Both the position numbers and the translations under genes were made by a program. Of a stretch of DNA of 23,373 bases, positions 14,998 through 22,302 are shown in pieces. The stretch spans positions 1 through 23,373 of the forward strand of contig JBOFUP010000015.1 of NCBI GenBank assembly GCA_051652645.1, given 5' to 3'. Numbering within the stretch: the stretch's first letter is position 1; every line of letters starts with the position of its first letter. Source of the stretch: UBA7332 sp051652645 (lineage in GTDB: Bacteria > Bacteroidota > Bacteroidia > Bacteroidales > UBA7332). The notes beneath the pieces are model-generated. The model searched no databases and was not told where the DNA came from. It worked only from the letters and a program-made list of their open reading frames with translations.

Positions 14998-17475
14998 ATG
15001 AACTACCCAAATACTATAGAGCAGAAGATCAGCTTCGATAAGGTGCGAGATCTTATTAGCGACAAGTGCTTGAGCCCACTTGGTAAAGAACAAGTGGAAT
15101 TAATGAATTTCTCTTCAGACTTTCAAGTAGTTGAACAGAGACTACAAGAGTGTGCTGAGATGATGCAAATCCTTTCGCAAGAGAGTGACTTCCCAGCAAA
15201 CTACTTCTTTGATGTACGTGAGCCCATGAAGCGCATTCGCATCGAAGGTACATACCTGGATCAATCTGAGCTGTTTGATCTCAGACGATCACTTGAGACA
15301 ATAAATTCACTAGTCAAATTCTTTCGCTCAGAGGATACTCTAGAGAGACAAGAGCTCTACCCTAGGCTCACAGAGAGAGCAAAACAGGTGGAGATTTTCC
15401 CTTATATATTAGAGGATATAGATAGGATATTAGACCGTTTTGGGCAAATTAAGGATAGTGCCTCGAGTGAGCTTTATCGTATTCGTAAAGAACTTCTCAC
15501 CACAGCTTCAGGAGTCAGCAAGACACTAAATGCTATCTTGCGTTCTGCACAAGAGCAAGGCTATGTGGAGAAGGATATGAAACCCACGATGCGCGACGGA
15601 CGATTGGTTATACCTATCGCACCATCGTACAAACGTAAGATTAGAGGTATAGTACATGATGAGTCTGCTAGTGGTAAGACCGTCTTCGTTGAACCAGCTC
15701 AAGTTGTCGAGGCAAACAACCACATAAGAGAACTAGAGAATCAAGAGCGACGTGAGATTCTTCGCATACTAGTTGAATTTGCTGACAAGTTGCGCCCGTT
15801 CTGTTCTGATATTGTTGAAAGCTATAGTTTCCTTGCTCTTATTGATTTCACTCGAGCAAAAGCCATCTTTGCAATAGATACAGAGGCCATAGCCCCAGTG
15901 GTTGAAAACTACTGTCAAGTAGATTGGTACGGAGCCAAACACCCATTACTTTTGCTGTCACTCAGAAAGCAAAATAAGCCAATTGTACCATTAGACATAC
16001 AGCTCGTAGGTGACAAAAGACTACTTATTATTTCAGGGCCCAATGCCGGAGGTAAATCCGTTTGCCTAAAGACGGTTGGTCTTCTACAATATATGCTACA
16101 GTCTGGAGTCCCAGTGCCTTTATATGAAAACTCTCGAATAGGTATCTTCGAAGATATCTTCATAGATATTGGTGATGAACAATCTATTGAGAATGATTTA
16201 AGTACATATAGTTCTCATTTGACTAATATGAAGAACTTTCTCCGCGGTGCACACTCTAAGAGCCTGCTCCTGATAGATGAGTTTGGTGGGGGTACAGAGC
16301 CAACTATTGGTGGTGCTATTGCAGAGTCTCTTCTTGATCGTTTCAATAAAAAAGGAGCTTTCGGGGTTATCACCACACACTATCAAAACCTAAAACACTT
16401 CGCAGAGAATAACATAGGGATAGTCAACGGTGCTATGCTATATGATAGACACCAGATGCAGCCACTTTTCAAGCTTTCTATAGGCAATCCAGGGAGCTCA
16501 TTTGCCATAGAGATAGCACGCAAGATAGGTCTTCCAGAAGATCTCATTGCATCTGCCTCTGAGCTTGTTGGTAGCAACTATATTGAAATGGATAAATATC
16601 TCCAAGATATTGTTAGAGACAAGAGATATTGGGAAAACAAACGCTCAGAGATCAGACGAAAAGAGAAGCAGTTAGAGGAGACAACTGCCAAATTTCAACA
16701 GAGAATTGATGAGCTTGAGAGAGACCGCAAGGAGATACTTCGAAAAGCAAAAGCCGATTCTCTTGACCTTATGAGTCGATCCAATGCCATCATTGAGAAA
16801 ACAATACGTGAGATAAAGGAGGCCCAAGCAGAAAAGCAAGCCACAAAGCTTGTGCGCTCAGAACTTGAGATGTTCAAAGATGAGCTTCGCAAAGAGGCTG
16901 CCGATCCAGATAGTGCTCTCAATAGAAAGATTGATAAACTCAAAAGAAAAGAGAAGGAAAAAGCAAACCGCACAAAAGAGAGTGCTGCTCCTGAGAAGAA
17001 AATCGAAGCTCCTCTCGCTGTGGGCGACACAGTTAGGATCAAAGGTCAAACCTCTGTGGGTGAAATCCTTGAGATACAAGCCAAACAGTGTATTGTAGCC
17101 TTTGGACTAATAAAAACATCAGTCAAGATTGATCGTATAGAGAGGGTAGGCAAGCGACAAGCTAAGAAAGAGCAACAAAAAGTTATAATTAGCTCTCAAA
17201 CATCTAATGATATACGAGATAGACAATTACACTTCCAGCAAGAGCTTGATGTCAGAGGCATGAGAGCCGATGAAGCTCTTCAAGCGGTTGTATACTACAT
17301 TGATGATGCTCTATTGTGCGCTGGCAGTTCAGTACGTATACTACACGGCACCGGAACGGGTGCGCTAAGACAAGTTATTCGTCAATATCTTGCCACTGTT
17401 CCCGGAATTAAACATTTTAGAGATGAACATGTTCAATTTGGAGGCGCTGGAATAACAGTAATCGAATTTAATTAA
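14998..17475 (+). CDS. mutS2: Endonuclease MutS2 (MutS-like ATPase with Smr domain)
   Basis: A homodimeric MutS-like ATPase linked to recombination control and, in some bacteria, to rescue of collided ribosomes. The N terminus (YPNTIEQKISFDKVRDLI) is typical. The core/lever region contains the DGRLVIPI...VHDESASGKTVFVEP block (residues 200-232). Walker A is SGPNAGGKS (346-354); Walker B is LLLIDEFGGGTEPTIGG (423-439). Residues about 520-650 are Lys/Glu-rich and coiled-coil prone. The C-terminal Smr domain (about 748-825) has LDVRGM and HGTGTGALR. At 825 aa it is full length. A terminator hairpin lies just before the start, so its promoter is unclear; readthrough from upstream is possible. Confidence 0.96.
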   Translation: MNYPNTIEQKISFDKVRDLISDKCLSPLGKEQVELMNFSSDFQVVEQRLQECAEMMQILSQESDFPANYFFDVREPMKRIRIEGTYLDQSELFDLRRSLETINSLVKFFRSEDTLERQELYPRLTERAKQVEIFPYILEDIDRILDRFGQIKDSASSELYRIRKELLTTASGVSKTLNAILRSAQEQGYVEKDMKPTMRDGRLVIPIAPSYKRKIRGIVHDESASGKTVFVEPAQVVEANNHIRELENQERREILRILVEFADKLRPFCSDIVESYSFLALIDFTRAKAIFAIDTEAIAPVVENYCQVDWYGAKHPLLLLSLRKQNKPIVPLDIQLVGDKRLLIISGPNAGGKSVCLKTVGLLQYMLQSGVPVPLYENSRIGIFEDIFIDIGDEQSIENDLSTYSSHLTNMKNFLRGAHSKSLLLIDEFGGGTEPTIGGAIAESLLDRFNKKGAFGVITTHYQNLKHFAENNIGIVNGAMLYDRHQMQPLFKLSIGNPGSSFAIEIARKIGLPEDLIASASELVGSNYIEMDKYLQDIVRDKRYWENKRSEIRRKEKQLEETTAKFQQRIDELERDRKEILRKAKADSLDLMSRSNAIIEKTIREIKEAQAEKQATKLVRSELEMFKDELRKEAADPDSALNRKIDKLKRKEKEKANRTKESAAPEKKIEAPLAVGDTVRIKGQTSVGEILEIQAKQCIVAFGLIKTSVKIDRIERVGKRQAKKEQQKVIISSQTSNDIRDRQLHFQQELDVRGMRADEALQAVVYYIDDALLCAGSSVRILHGTGTGALRQVIRQYLATVPGIKHFRDEHVQFGGAGITVIEFN

Positions 17476-17483
17476 TAAATTTG
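17476..17483 (+). promoter_or_regulatory. Candidate -7 element for the gene cluster starting at 17525
   Basis: TAAATTTG matches TAnnTTTG and starts just after the mutS2 stop, ending 41 nt before the next ATG. No -33 TTTG is correctly spaced; the one at 17437-17440 is too distant. Confidence 0.45.
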
Positions 17484-17524
17484 TACCAAATAAGTTTCAG
17501 TTGGAATTTAAAACTTAATAAACT

Positions 17525-17833
17525 ATGGCAAACAGACGCGATTTAAAGAAAAGAATCAACCTTATGTGTTACTATTTAGAGGGTGCAACAGCATTTGTTC
17601 TTCTTTGCTATCCTGAGGATTATAGAGAAAAAGGAATTGAAATTTTTAATAGAGTTCAAACTCTTAGAACAGACACGATGTCTAAAATTAATAACTGCTA
17701 TGGTGAGAGAGGTAGCAAGATCGTTCGCGAGTACTACGCAGATCTACATAAGAACTTCAAGAGCGAGAATGATGCATTGATGGAGATGTATGCAGGGATT
17801 CTCACGGACTATATGGATAAATACATAAAATAA
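17525..17833 (+). CDS. Small conserved-looking hypothetical protein
   Basis: 102 aa, soluble, predicted mostly helical, with charged ends. The start MANRRDLKKRIN resembles the N terminus of small uncharacterised Bacteroidales proteins of similar size (MANKR-LKK-IN type); I recall no function for them. It has no signal peptide or known catalytic motif. The single hydrophobic stretch (GATAFVLLCYP, residues 20-30) is too short and mid-helix to be a convincing membrane span. A -7 promoter element lies 41 nt upstream. The acyltransferase gene follows after only 3 nt, so the two are almost certainly co-transcribed. Coding is supported by spacing, promoter and a clean frame; function is unknown. Confidence 0.75.
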   Translation: MANRRDLKKRINLMCYYLEGATAFVLLCYPEDYREKGIEIFNRVQTLRTDTMSKINNCYGERGSKIVREYYADLHKNFKSENDALMEMYAGILTDYMDKYIK

Positions 17834-17836
17834 AAG

Positions 17837-18385
17837 ATGCGAGCATTTAGTAGATTTATTCTTAAAATGATAGGCTGGAAGATTAATATTACTCTTCCAG
17901 AAGTGCCGAAATGTGTTATTTGCGTAGCTCCACATACAAGCAATTGGGATTTTATTTTAGGTAAATTATTCTACTGGGCTGCCGGACGTGACGCCTCATT
18001 TCTTATAAAAAAGGAATGGTTCTTCTTTCCGATGAATCACCTATTTGATGCAATGGGGGGAGTTCCCGTAGAGAGATCTAAAAGAACTGACCTTGTGACT
18101 CAGATGGTAGAGCAGTTCAACAAGCGTGAAAGCTTTCATTTAGCTATCACTCCTGAGGCTACTCGACAAGCAAACCCAAATTGGAAACGTGGGTTCTATT
18201 TCATTGCCAAGAGAGCTCAAGTCCCTATTCAGTTTGCATATATTGATTATGCCAAACGCGAAATGGGTATAAAGGACTCTTTCACTCCCACACAGGATGA
18301 TGAGGCTGATATCAAATTCATAAAGAACTACTTCAAGCAGTTCACTGCTCGACACCCTGAAAACTTCAAAACAGGAGATGAGTAA
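17837..18385 (+). CDS. Glycerolipid-type acyltransferase (PlsC-like)
   Basis: Similar to 1-acyl-sn-glycerol-3-phosphate acyltransferases, which transfer acyl chains onto lysophospholipids or related acceptors at the membrane. The catalytic HxxxxD motif is APHTSNWDF with His33 and Asp38. Block II is seen as MGGVPVERSKRTD (residues 73-85), and the usual EGTR block appears as ITPEATRQ (about 104-111). At 182 aa it is shorter than classical PlsC, as for the small Bacteroidota 'acyltransferase' group. The acceptor is unknown. It starts 3 nt after the small hypothetical gene, and its end overlaps the omega-amidase start (ATGAGTAA), implying coupled translation. Confidence 0.87.
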   Translation: MRAFSRFILKMIGWKINITLPEVPKCVICVAPHTSNWDFILGKLFYWAAGRDASFLIKKEWFFFPMNHLFDAMGGVPVERSKRTDLVTQMVEQFNKRESFHLAITPEATRQANPNWKRGFYFIAKRAQVPIQFAYIDYAKREMGIKDSFTPTQDDEADIKFIKNYFKQFTARHPENFKTGDE

Positions 18386-19163
18386 TACACTAAGAGTCTC
18401 TCTTTTTCAGTCAGATATAATCTGGCAGGACAAGGAATCAAACCTTAATAAAATACATCAAGCAGCACTCTCACTAAATGGTGAGAGTGACCTGCTGGTG
18501 CTTCCTGAGATGGCTACTACCGGGTTCTCTATGTCCACAAAAGAGCTAGGCGAACCAAATAGTGGATACACCATCTCGAGGCTCTCGCAGATTGCACGTG
18601 ATTGCAACATTGCTATCACTGGAAGCTTCATAGCTCAAGAGAAGGATAAGTTCTTCAACAGAGCTTTCTTTATTACTCCACAAGAAGAGTATTTTGCAGA
18701 CAAGAGACACCTATTTCGTATGGGTGAAGAGCCTAAGCACTACTCACCAGGAGATAAACGTGTGATAGTACACTACAAAGGATTCAATATACTACTTCTT
18801 GTATGCTATGATCTAAGATTCCCTGCATGGTCTCGTAATCGCAAAAACGAATACGACCTTGCTATCTATGTCGCTAATTGGCCTAAACCTAGACGAGAAG
18901 TATGGAACAAACTACTTGCCGCTAGAGCAATAGAAAATATGGCTTATGTTTGCGGTGTAAATCGCATTGGTGTTGATGCCCTCGGGCTAACCTATAGTGG
19001 CGACTCACAGATCGTATCACCCAAAGGGGACATCATTCATTTAAGCCAAGAGAACAAAGAAGTCATAGATACCATTTCCATCTCGAAAGATCAACTAGAG
19101 GAGTTTAGACGTAAGTTCCCCGTATGGATGGACGCAGATGATTTTACTCTAGATGGAATTTAG
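18378..19163 (+). CDS. Nitrilase-superfamily amidohydrolase, omega-amidase (YafV-like)
   Basis: A carbon-nitrogen hydrolase most like the YafV/omega-amidase group, which hydrolyses alpha-ketoglutaramate or alpha-ketosuccinamate made by glutamine transamination. The catalytic triad is visible: Glu44 in LLVLPEMATTGF, Lys109 in ADKRHLF and Cys143 in LLVCYDLRFPAWSRN. The blocks LAIYVANWPKPRREVW, LLAARAIENMAYVCGVNR and YSGDSQIVSPKG complete the family pattern. At 261 aa it is the normal length. It overlaps the end of the acyltransferase gene by 8 nt. The precise substrate is inferred, not seen. Confidence 0.9.
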   Translation: MSNTLRVSLFQSDIIWQDKESNLNKIHQAALSLNGESDLLVLPEMATTGFSMSTKELGEPNSGYTISRLSQIARDCNIAITGSFIAQEKDKFFNRAFFITPQEEYFADKRHLFRMGEEPKHYSPGDKRVIVHYKGFNILLLVCYDLRFPAWSRNRKNEYDLAIYVANWPKPRREVWNKLLAARAIENMAYVCGVNRIGVDALGLTYSGDSQIVSPKGDIIHLSQENKEVIDTISISKDQLEEFRRKFPVWMDADDFTLDGI

Positions 19164-19202
19164 AGATAATTAAAGCACTACCAAAGAACATTTAATTTAA
19201 CT

Positions 19203-21188
19203 ATGAGAAAAGACCTAAGTTCACAGATATCGCTGAACAAAATACCCTTGCAGTACTACAAACCTGCAACTGCTTTTGACCGTTCGGTCATTACACGTTA
19301 TGAGAAAATTTACACAGACATATTCGAATCAGAATCTGAAGGCGGAATAGCAGTAGCTCGTGAGATTGCTACACTCATCAGAGAGAAAGAGGCTAAAGGG
19401 CAAAACTGCGTCCTTGCGCTTCCAGGTGGCTATTCACCTAAATCGGTCTATACTGAGCTGATCAGACTCCACAAGCATGAGGGACTATCCTTCAAAAGAG
19501 TAGTAGTATTCCTTATCAGTGAATTCTACCCTCTAGCCGAGAGCCTTCCGCATAGCAACCTCAAGATGGTCAAAGAGTATCTTCTTGATCATCTTGACAT
19601 AGATCAAAGAAATATATTCAGTCAAGACGGCACTATCGAGAAGGCTCAAGTTGGAGAACACGCCCAAAAATATGAACTTCTTATCGAAGAGCAAGGTGGC
19701 ATAGACTTCGCTCTTCTTGCCATTGGTCGTCTTGGTAATGTGGGGCACAATGAGCCTGGTTCACAGATCAACTCAAAGACCAGACTCATGCTTCTTGATC
19801 CAGAGTCGCTAAAAGACACATCTAGATTCTATCAGTCAGTAGACAATATGCCTCGCTACGCCATCACAATGGGTATACTAACCCTTATGACTGCTCGCAA
19901 AGTGGTTATTGTGGCTTTCGGTGAATCTAAATCTAAGATAGTGCGTCAACTAGTTGAGGAGAAATACTCAGACACTATCCCTGCCAGCTACTTCCAACAA
20001 CACACCAACTCTAAGGTTGTCATAGACCTTGTTGCTGCAGAAGAGCTAACACGTATTAAAACTCCTTGGCTTGTAACAACTTGTCAGTGGAACGACCTTA
20101 TGGTGCGTAGAGCCATCGTTTGGCTATGCCAACTAACCAGCAAACCTATCCTTAAACTTACCAATAAGGACTACAATGAGCACGGACTACACGAGCTTCT
20201 CGCTCTTTATGGTTCGGCATACAACGTAAACATTAAAGTATTCAACGACCTCCAACACACCATCACTGGTTGGCCTGGTGGCAAGCCTAACGAGGATGAT
20301 AAATATCGTCCAGAGCGTGCCACTCCATACCCAAAACGTGTGCTTGTATTCAGCCCACACCCAGATGATGACGTAATCTCAATGGGCGGTACTTTTCGTC
20401 GCCTTGTAGACCAAAATCACGACGTACATGTTGCATACGAAGTATCCGGCAACATTGCTGTTGGTGATGAAGAGGTAATCAGATATATATCACTATACAA
20501 AAACATCATGCAAAAGTATGATGGACAGAACAGTGAGATGATCTCTCGCTTCGACTCAATCCTCAACTTCCTCATTAATGAGAAGAGAGAAGGAGACTTC
20601 GATACCAAAGAAGTATTGTTCCTCAAAGGACACATTCGTCGCGAAGAGGCTCGTGCTGCTTGTCGCTACACTGGAGTTAACCCTCAGAACGTAAACTTCC
20701 TTGACCTTCCTTTCTACGAGACAGGTGCTGTGAAAAAAGGCGACCTCGAAGAGAGAGACATACTCATCGTCAAAGAACTACTTGACAGAGTGAAGCCTCA
20801 TCAAATATTCGTGGCAGGTGACCTTGCCGATCCACACGGCACTCATAAAGTGTGCCTTGATGCAGTCCTTGCAGCCATCGACGAATCCAAGTCAGAGGAG
20901 TGGCTCAGCGACTGTCGTATATGGATGTATCGTGGAGCATGGGCTGAGTGGGCTATCGAGAACATCGAGATGGCTGTGCCAATCTCCCCAGAGGAGCTTC
21001 GCCAAAAGCGCAATGCCATTCTAAAACACCAATCGCAGATGGAGAGCGCACCATTCCTTGGCAACGATGAACGCCTTTTCTGGCAGAGAGCCGAAGAGCG
21101 TAACAGAGCTACTGCAGACCTTTACTGTCTCCTTGGCCTAGCATCTTACGAAGCCATCGAAGCATTCGTAGAGTACGTTCCTCTTTGA
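19203..21188 (+). CDS. NagB-like sugar-phosphate isomerase/deaminase domain fused to LmbE/PIG-L deacetylase domain
   Basis: A two-domain protein usually annotated in Bacteroidota as glucosamine-6-phosphate deaminase. Residues about 1-290 are NagB-like; residues about 376-661 are LmbE/PIG-L-like, with the metal-binding HPDDD at 386-390 and a later DPHGTH. The NagB part keeps the overall pattern (VLALPGGYSPKSVY, HNEPGS, SKTRLMLLD). Key positions differ from E. coli NagB: MDEY, whose Asp is Asp72, is ISEF (Ser107), and SDGHIAFNE is RLGNVGHNE, losing Asp141 and His143 but keeping the Glu. The first domain may therefore not be a true deaminase. The LmbE half suggests N-deacetylation of an amino sugar. 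It starts 39 nt after the omega-amidase gene. Confidence 0.88.
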   Translation: MRKDLSSQISLNKIPLQYYKPATAFDRSVITRYEKIYTDIFESESEGGIAVAREIATLIREKEAKGQNCVLALPGGYSPKSVYTELIRLHKHEGLSFKRVVVFLISEFYPLAESLPHSNLKMVKEYLLDHLDIDQRNIFSQDGTIEKAQVGEHAQKYELLIEEQGGIDFALLAIGRLGNVGHNEPGSQINSKTRLMLLDPESLKDTSRFYQSVDNMPRYAITMGILTLMTARKVVIVAFGESKSKIVRQLVEEKYSDTIPASYFQQHTNSKVVIDLVAAEELTRIKTPWLVTTCQWNDLMVRRAIVWLCQLTSKPILKLTNKDYNEHGLHELLALYGSAYNVNIKVFNDLQHTITGWPGGKPNEDDKYRPERATPYPKRVLVFSPHPDDDVISMGGTFRRLVDQNHDVHVAYEVSGNIAVGDEEVIRYISLYKNIMQKYDGQNSEMISRFDSILNFLINEKREGDFDTKEVLFLKGHIRREEARAACRYTGVNPQNVNFLDLPFYETGAVKKGDLEERDILIVKELLDRVKPHQIFVAGDLADPHGTHKVCLDAVLAAIDESKSEEWLSDCRIWMYRGAWAEWAIENIEMAVPISPEELRQKRNAILKHQSQMESAPFLGNDERLFWQRAEERNRATADLYCLLGLASYEAIEAFVEYVPL

Positions 21189-21221
21189 TCGTCTCTCGAT
21201 CAATAGGCATCAAATAACAAC

Positions 21222-21265
21222 CGAAGCCTCAGTATATTGTATATAATCAATACGCTGAGGCTTCG
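21222..21265 (+). terminator. Hairpin after the NagB/LmbE gene
   Basis: An 11-bp perfect stem, CGAAGCCTCAG at 21222-21232 with CTGAGGCTTCG at 21255-21265, and a 22-nt AT-rich loop. It lies 34 nt after the stop and lacks a T-run, so it may be a terminator or only an mRNA-end structure. A smaller TGATCG/CGATCA hairpin overlaps the stop codon at 21186-21202. Confidence 0.55.
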
Positions 21266-21384
21266 CCATGTTTAGTAGCTCTATGGCTCATTGGTCGCTA
21301 CTTATGTAGCTACTGTGGCAGCTGGTTTGGGTTTTTAGGGTTTAGATGGTTAGATGGTTAGAGGGTAGACGGTTAGGCAAAAAA

Positions 21385-21506
21385 ATCTGCGTAATCTGCG
21401 AGATCTGCGTGAATAATTTGCATTTTGCTAGCGAAGCGATAGCTCTTTACCCTGAAAGGGTAACATGTGGGTAACCGGGGGTAAGCGTAGCGACCCGTGG
21501 ATGCAG
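21385..21506 (+). repeat. 122-bp direct repeat, copy A
   Basis: Begins with three 9-nt units (ATCTGCGTA, ATCTGCGAG, ATCTGCGTG), then an AT-rich spacer, a TTACCC-TGAAA-GGGTAA hairpin at 21447-21463, further GGGTAA/CGACCC elements, and ends in GTGGATGCAG. It is nearly identical to copy B at 22108-22229, same length, with only a few mismatches in two spots. The two copies flank the tandem array. Confidence 0.9.
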
Positions 21507-21517
21507 CCTAAACATCT

Positions 21518-21967
21518 CATAGCGTAGAGGTAACGAAGCTCTTATCCGATAGATCCGTGGATAAAATTCTTGGTTTAGGGTTTAGTGGTTAGATCCGAGT
21601 GAGTGATTGAACACATAGCGTAGAGGTAACGAAGCTCTTATCCGAGAGATCCGTGGATAAAAATCTTGGGTTAGTAGGTTATGGGTTAGATCCGAGTGAG
21701 TGATTGAATACATAGCGTAGAGGTAACGAAGCTCTTATCCGAGAGATCCGTGGATAAAATTCTTGGTTTAGGGTTTAGGGTTTAGATCCGATTGAGTGAT
21801 TGAATACATAGCGTAGAGGTAACGAAGCTCTTATCCGTGTAGATCCGTGGATAAAACTCTTGGGTTTAGGGGTTAGATCCGAGTGAGTGATTGAACACAT
21901 AGCGTAGAGGTAACGAAGCTCTTATCCGAGAGATCCGTGGATAAAAATCTTGGTTTAGGGTTTAGAT
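21518..21967 (+). repeat. Tandem array, five units of 91-97 bp
   Basis: Units start with CATAGCGTAGAGGTAACG at 21518, 21614, 21711, 21807 and 21898 (lengths 96, 97, 96, 91 and a shortened last one). Each holds GAAGCTCTTATCC, then CCGTGGATAA, a TTAG-rich variable stretch and GATCCGAGTGAGTGATTGAA. The inverted pair TTATCC/GGATAA is unchanged in every unit, while the loop and the TTAG-rich stretch vary. Units abut directly with no unique spacers, so this is not CRISPR. Confidence 0.93.
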
Positions 21968-21974
21968 GGTTAGT

Positions 21975-22007
21975 GGGTTAGGGTTAGGGTTAGGGTTAGG
22001 GTTAGGG
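21975..22007 (+). repeat. GGGTTA (telomere-like) hexamer repeats
   Basis: Five full GGGTTA units plus a final GGG: six GGG tracts with TTA loops on the + strand, able in principle to form a G-quadruplex. They merge on the left with degenerate TTTAGGG/GGTTAG sequence that also occurs within the tandem units. Confidence 0.95.
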
Positions 22008-22014
22008 AAACAAA

Positions 22015-22043
22015 ATCTGCGTGATCTGCGTGATCTGCGTGAA
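22015..22043 (+). repeat. Three 9-nt repeats ATCTGCGTG
   Basis: Three exact head-to-tail copies of ATCTGCGTG followed by AA. The same triplet, with small changes, opens the 122-bp copies at 21385 and 22108. Here it stands alone, without the rest of the 122-bp element. Confidence 0.9.
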
Positions 22044-22107
22044 TCTCTCTCTTTTGGCACTGTTGCATCTGGTTAGGGGTTTAGATGGTTAGGGTTAGGG
22101 AAACAAG

Positions 22108-22229
22108 ATCTGCGTAATCTGCGAGATCTGCGTGAATAATTTGCATTTTCCTTGCGATGCGATAGCTCTTTACCCTGAAAGGGTAACATGTGGGTAACCT
22201 CGGGTAAGCGTAGCGACCCGTGGATGCAG
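22108..22229 (+). repeat. 122-bp direct repeat, copy B
   Basis: Matches copy A (21385-21506) over its full length; differences cluster at 22150-22158 and around 22199-22202. The TTACCC/GGGTAA hairpin at 22170-22186 is unchanged. It ends 73 nt before the AAA-ATPase start. Confidence 0.9.
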
Positions 22230-22237
22230 TCTCAATA

Positions 22238-22280
22238 GACACGAAGTGTCCTCAATCTTTCCAAAATATTATTACCTTTA
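22238..22280 (+). promoter_or_regulatory. Small hairpin and candidate promoter before the AAA-ATPase gene
   Basis: GACAC-GAA-GTGTC forms a 5-bp hairpin at 22238-22250. TACCTTTA at 22273-22280 is one base off the TAnnTTTG -7 consensus and ends 22 nt before the ATG. No -33 box is recognisable. Confidence 0.35.
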
Positions 22281-22302
22281 CACTGTCTAAAAGCCAACTA
22301 TT

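Larger units (their letters stand above)
21189..22302. other. Gene-free intergenic region of about 1.1 kb filled with repeats
   Basis: No plausible coding frame on either strand. In order: an exit hairpin (21222-21265); low-complexity TTAG-rich sequence (about 21328-21377); a 122-bp repeat copy A; a five-unit tandem array; GGGTTA repeats; a third set of 9-nt repeats; a 122-bp repeat copy B; a small hairpin; and a promoter-like box. No transposase remnant is seen. Confidence 0.85.

Noticed and set aside
16695..17042. Long antisense frame within mutS2
   Set aside because: It mirrors the Lys/Glu-rich coiled-coil region of MutS2, giving a Ser/Leu/Phe-rich translation with no family resemblance.
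17583..17780. Overlapping + strand frame inside the 102-aa gene
   Set aside because: It is an out-of-frame shadow; the 17525 frame has better context, including a promoter-like box upstream and tight spacing to the next gene.
21518..21967. CRISPR array
   Set aside because: Units are 91-97 bp and abut directly; there are no short repeats with unique spacers and no cas genes.
21975..22007. Eukaryotic telomere contamination or linear chromosome end
   Set aside because: The run is only 33 nt, sits inside bacterial sequence on both sides and blends into related degenerate repeats.
21385..22229. Insertion sequence or transposon
   Set aside because: No transposase frame and no terminal inverted repeats; the flanking 122-bp copies are direct, and there is no coding sequence inside.
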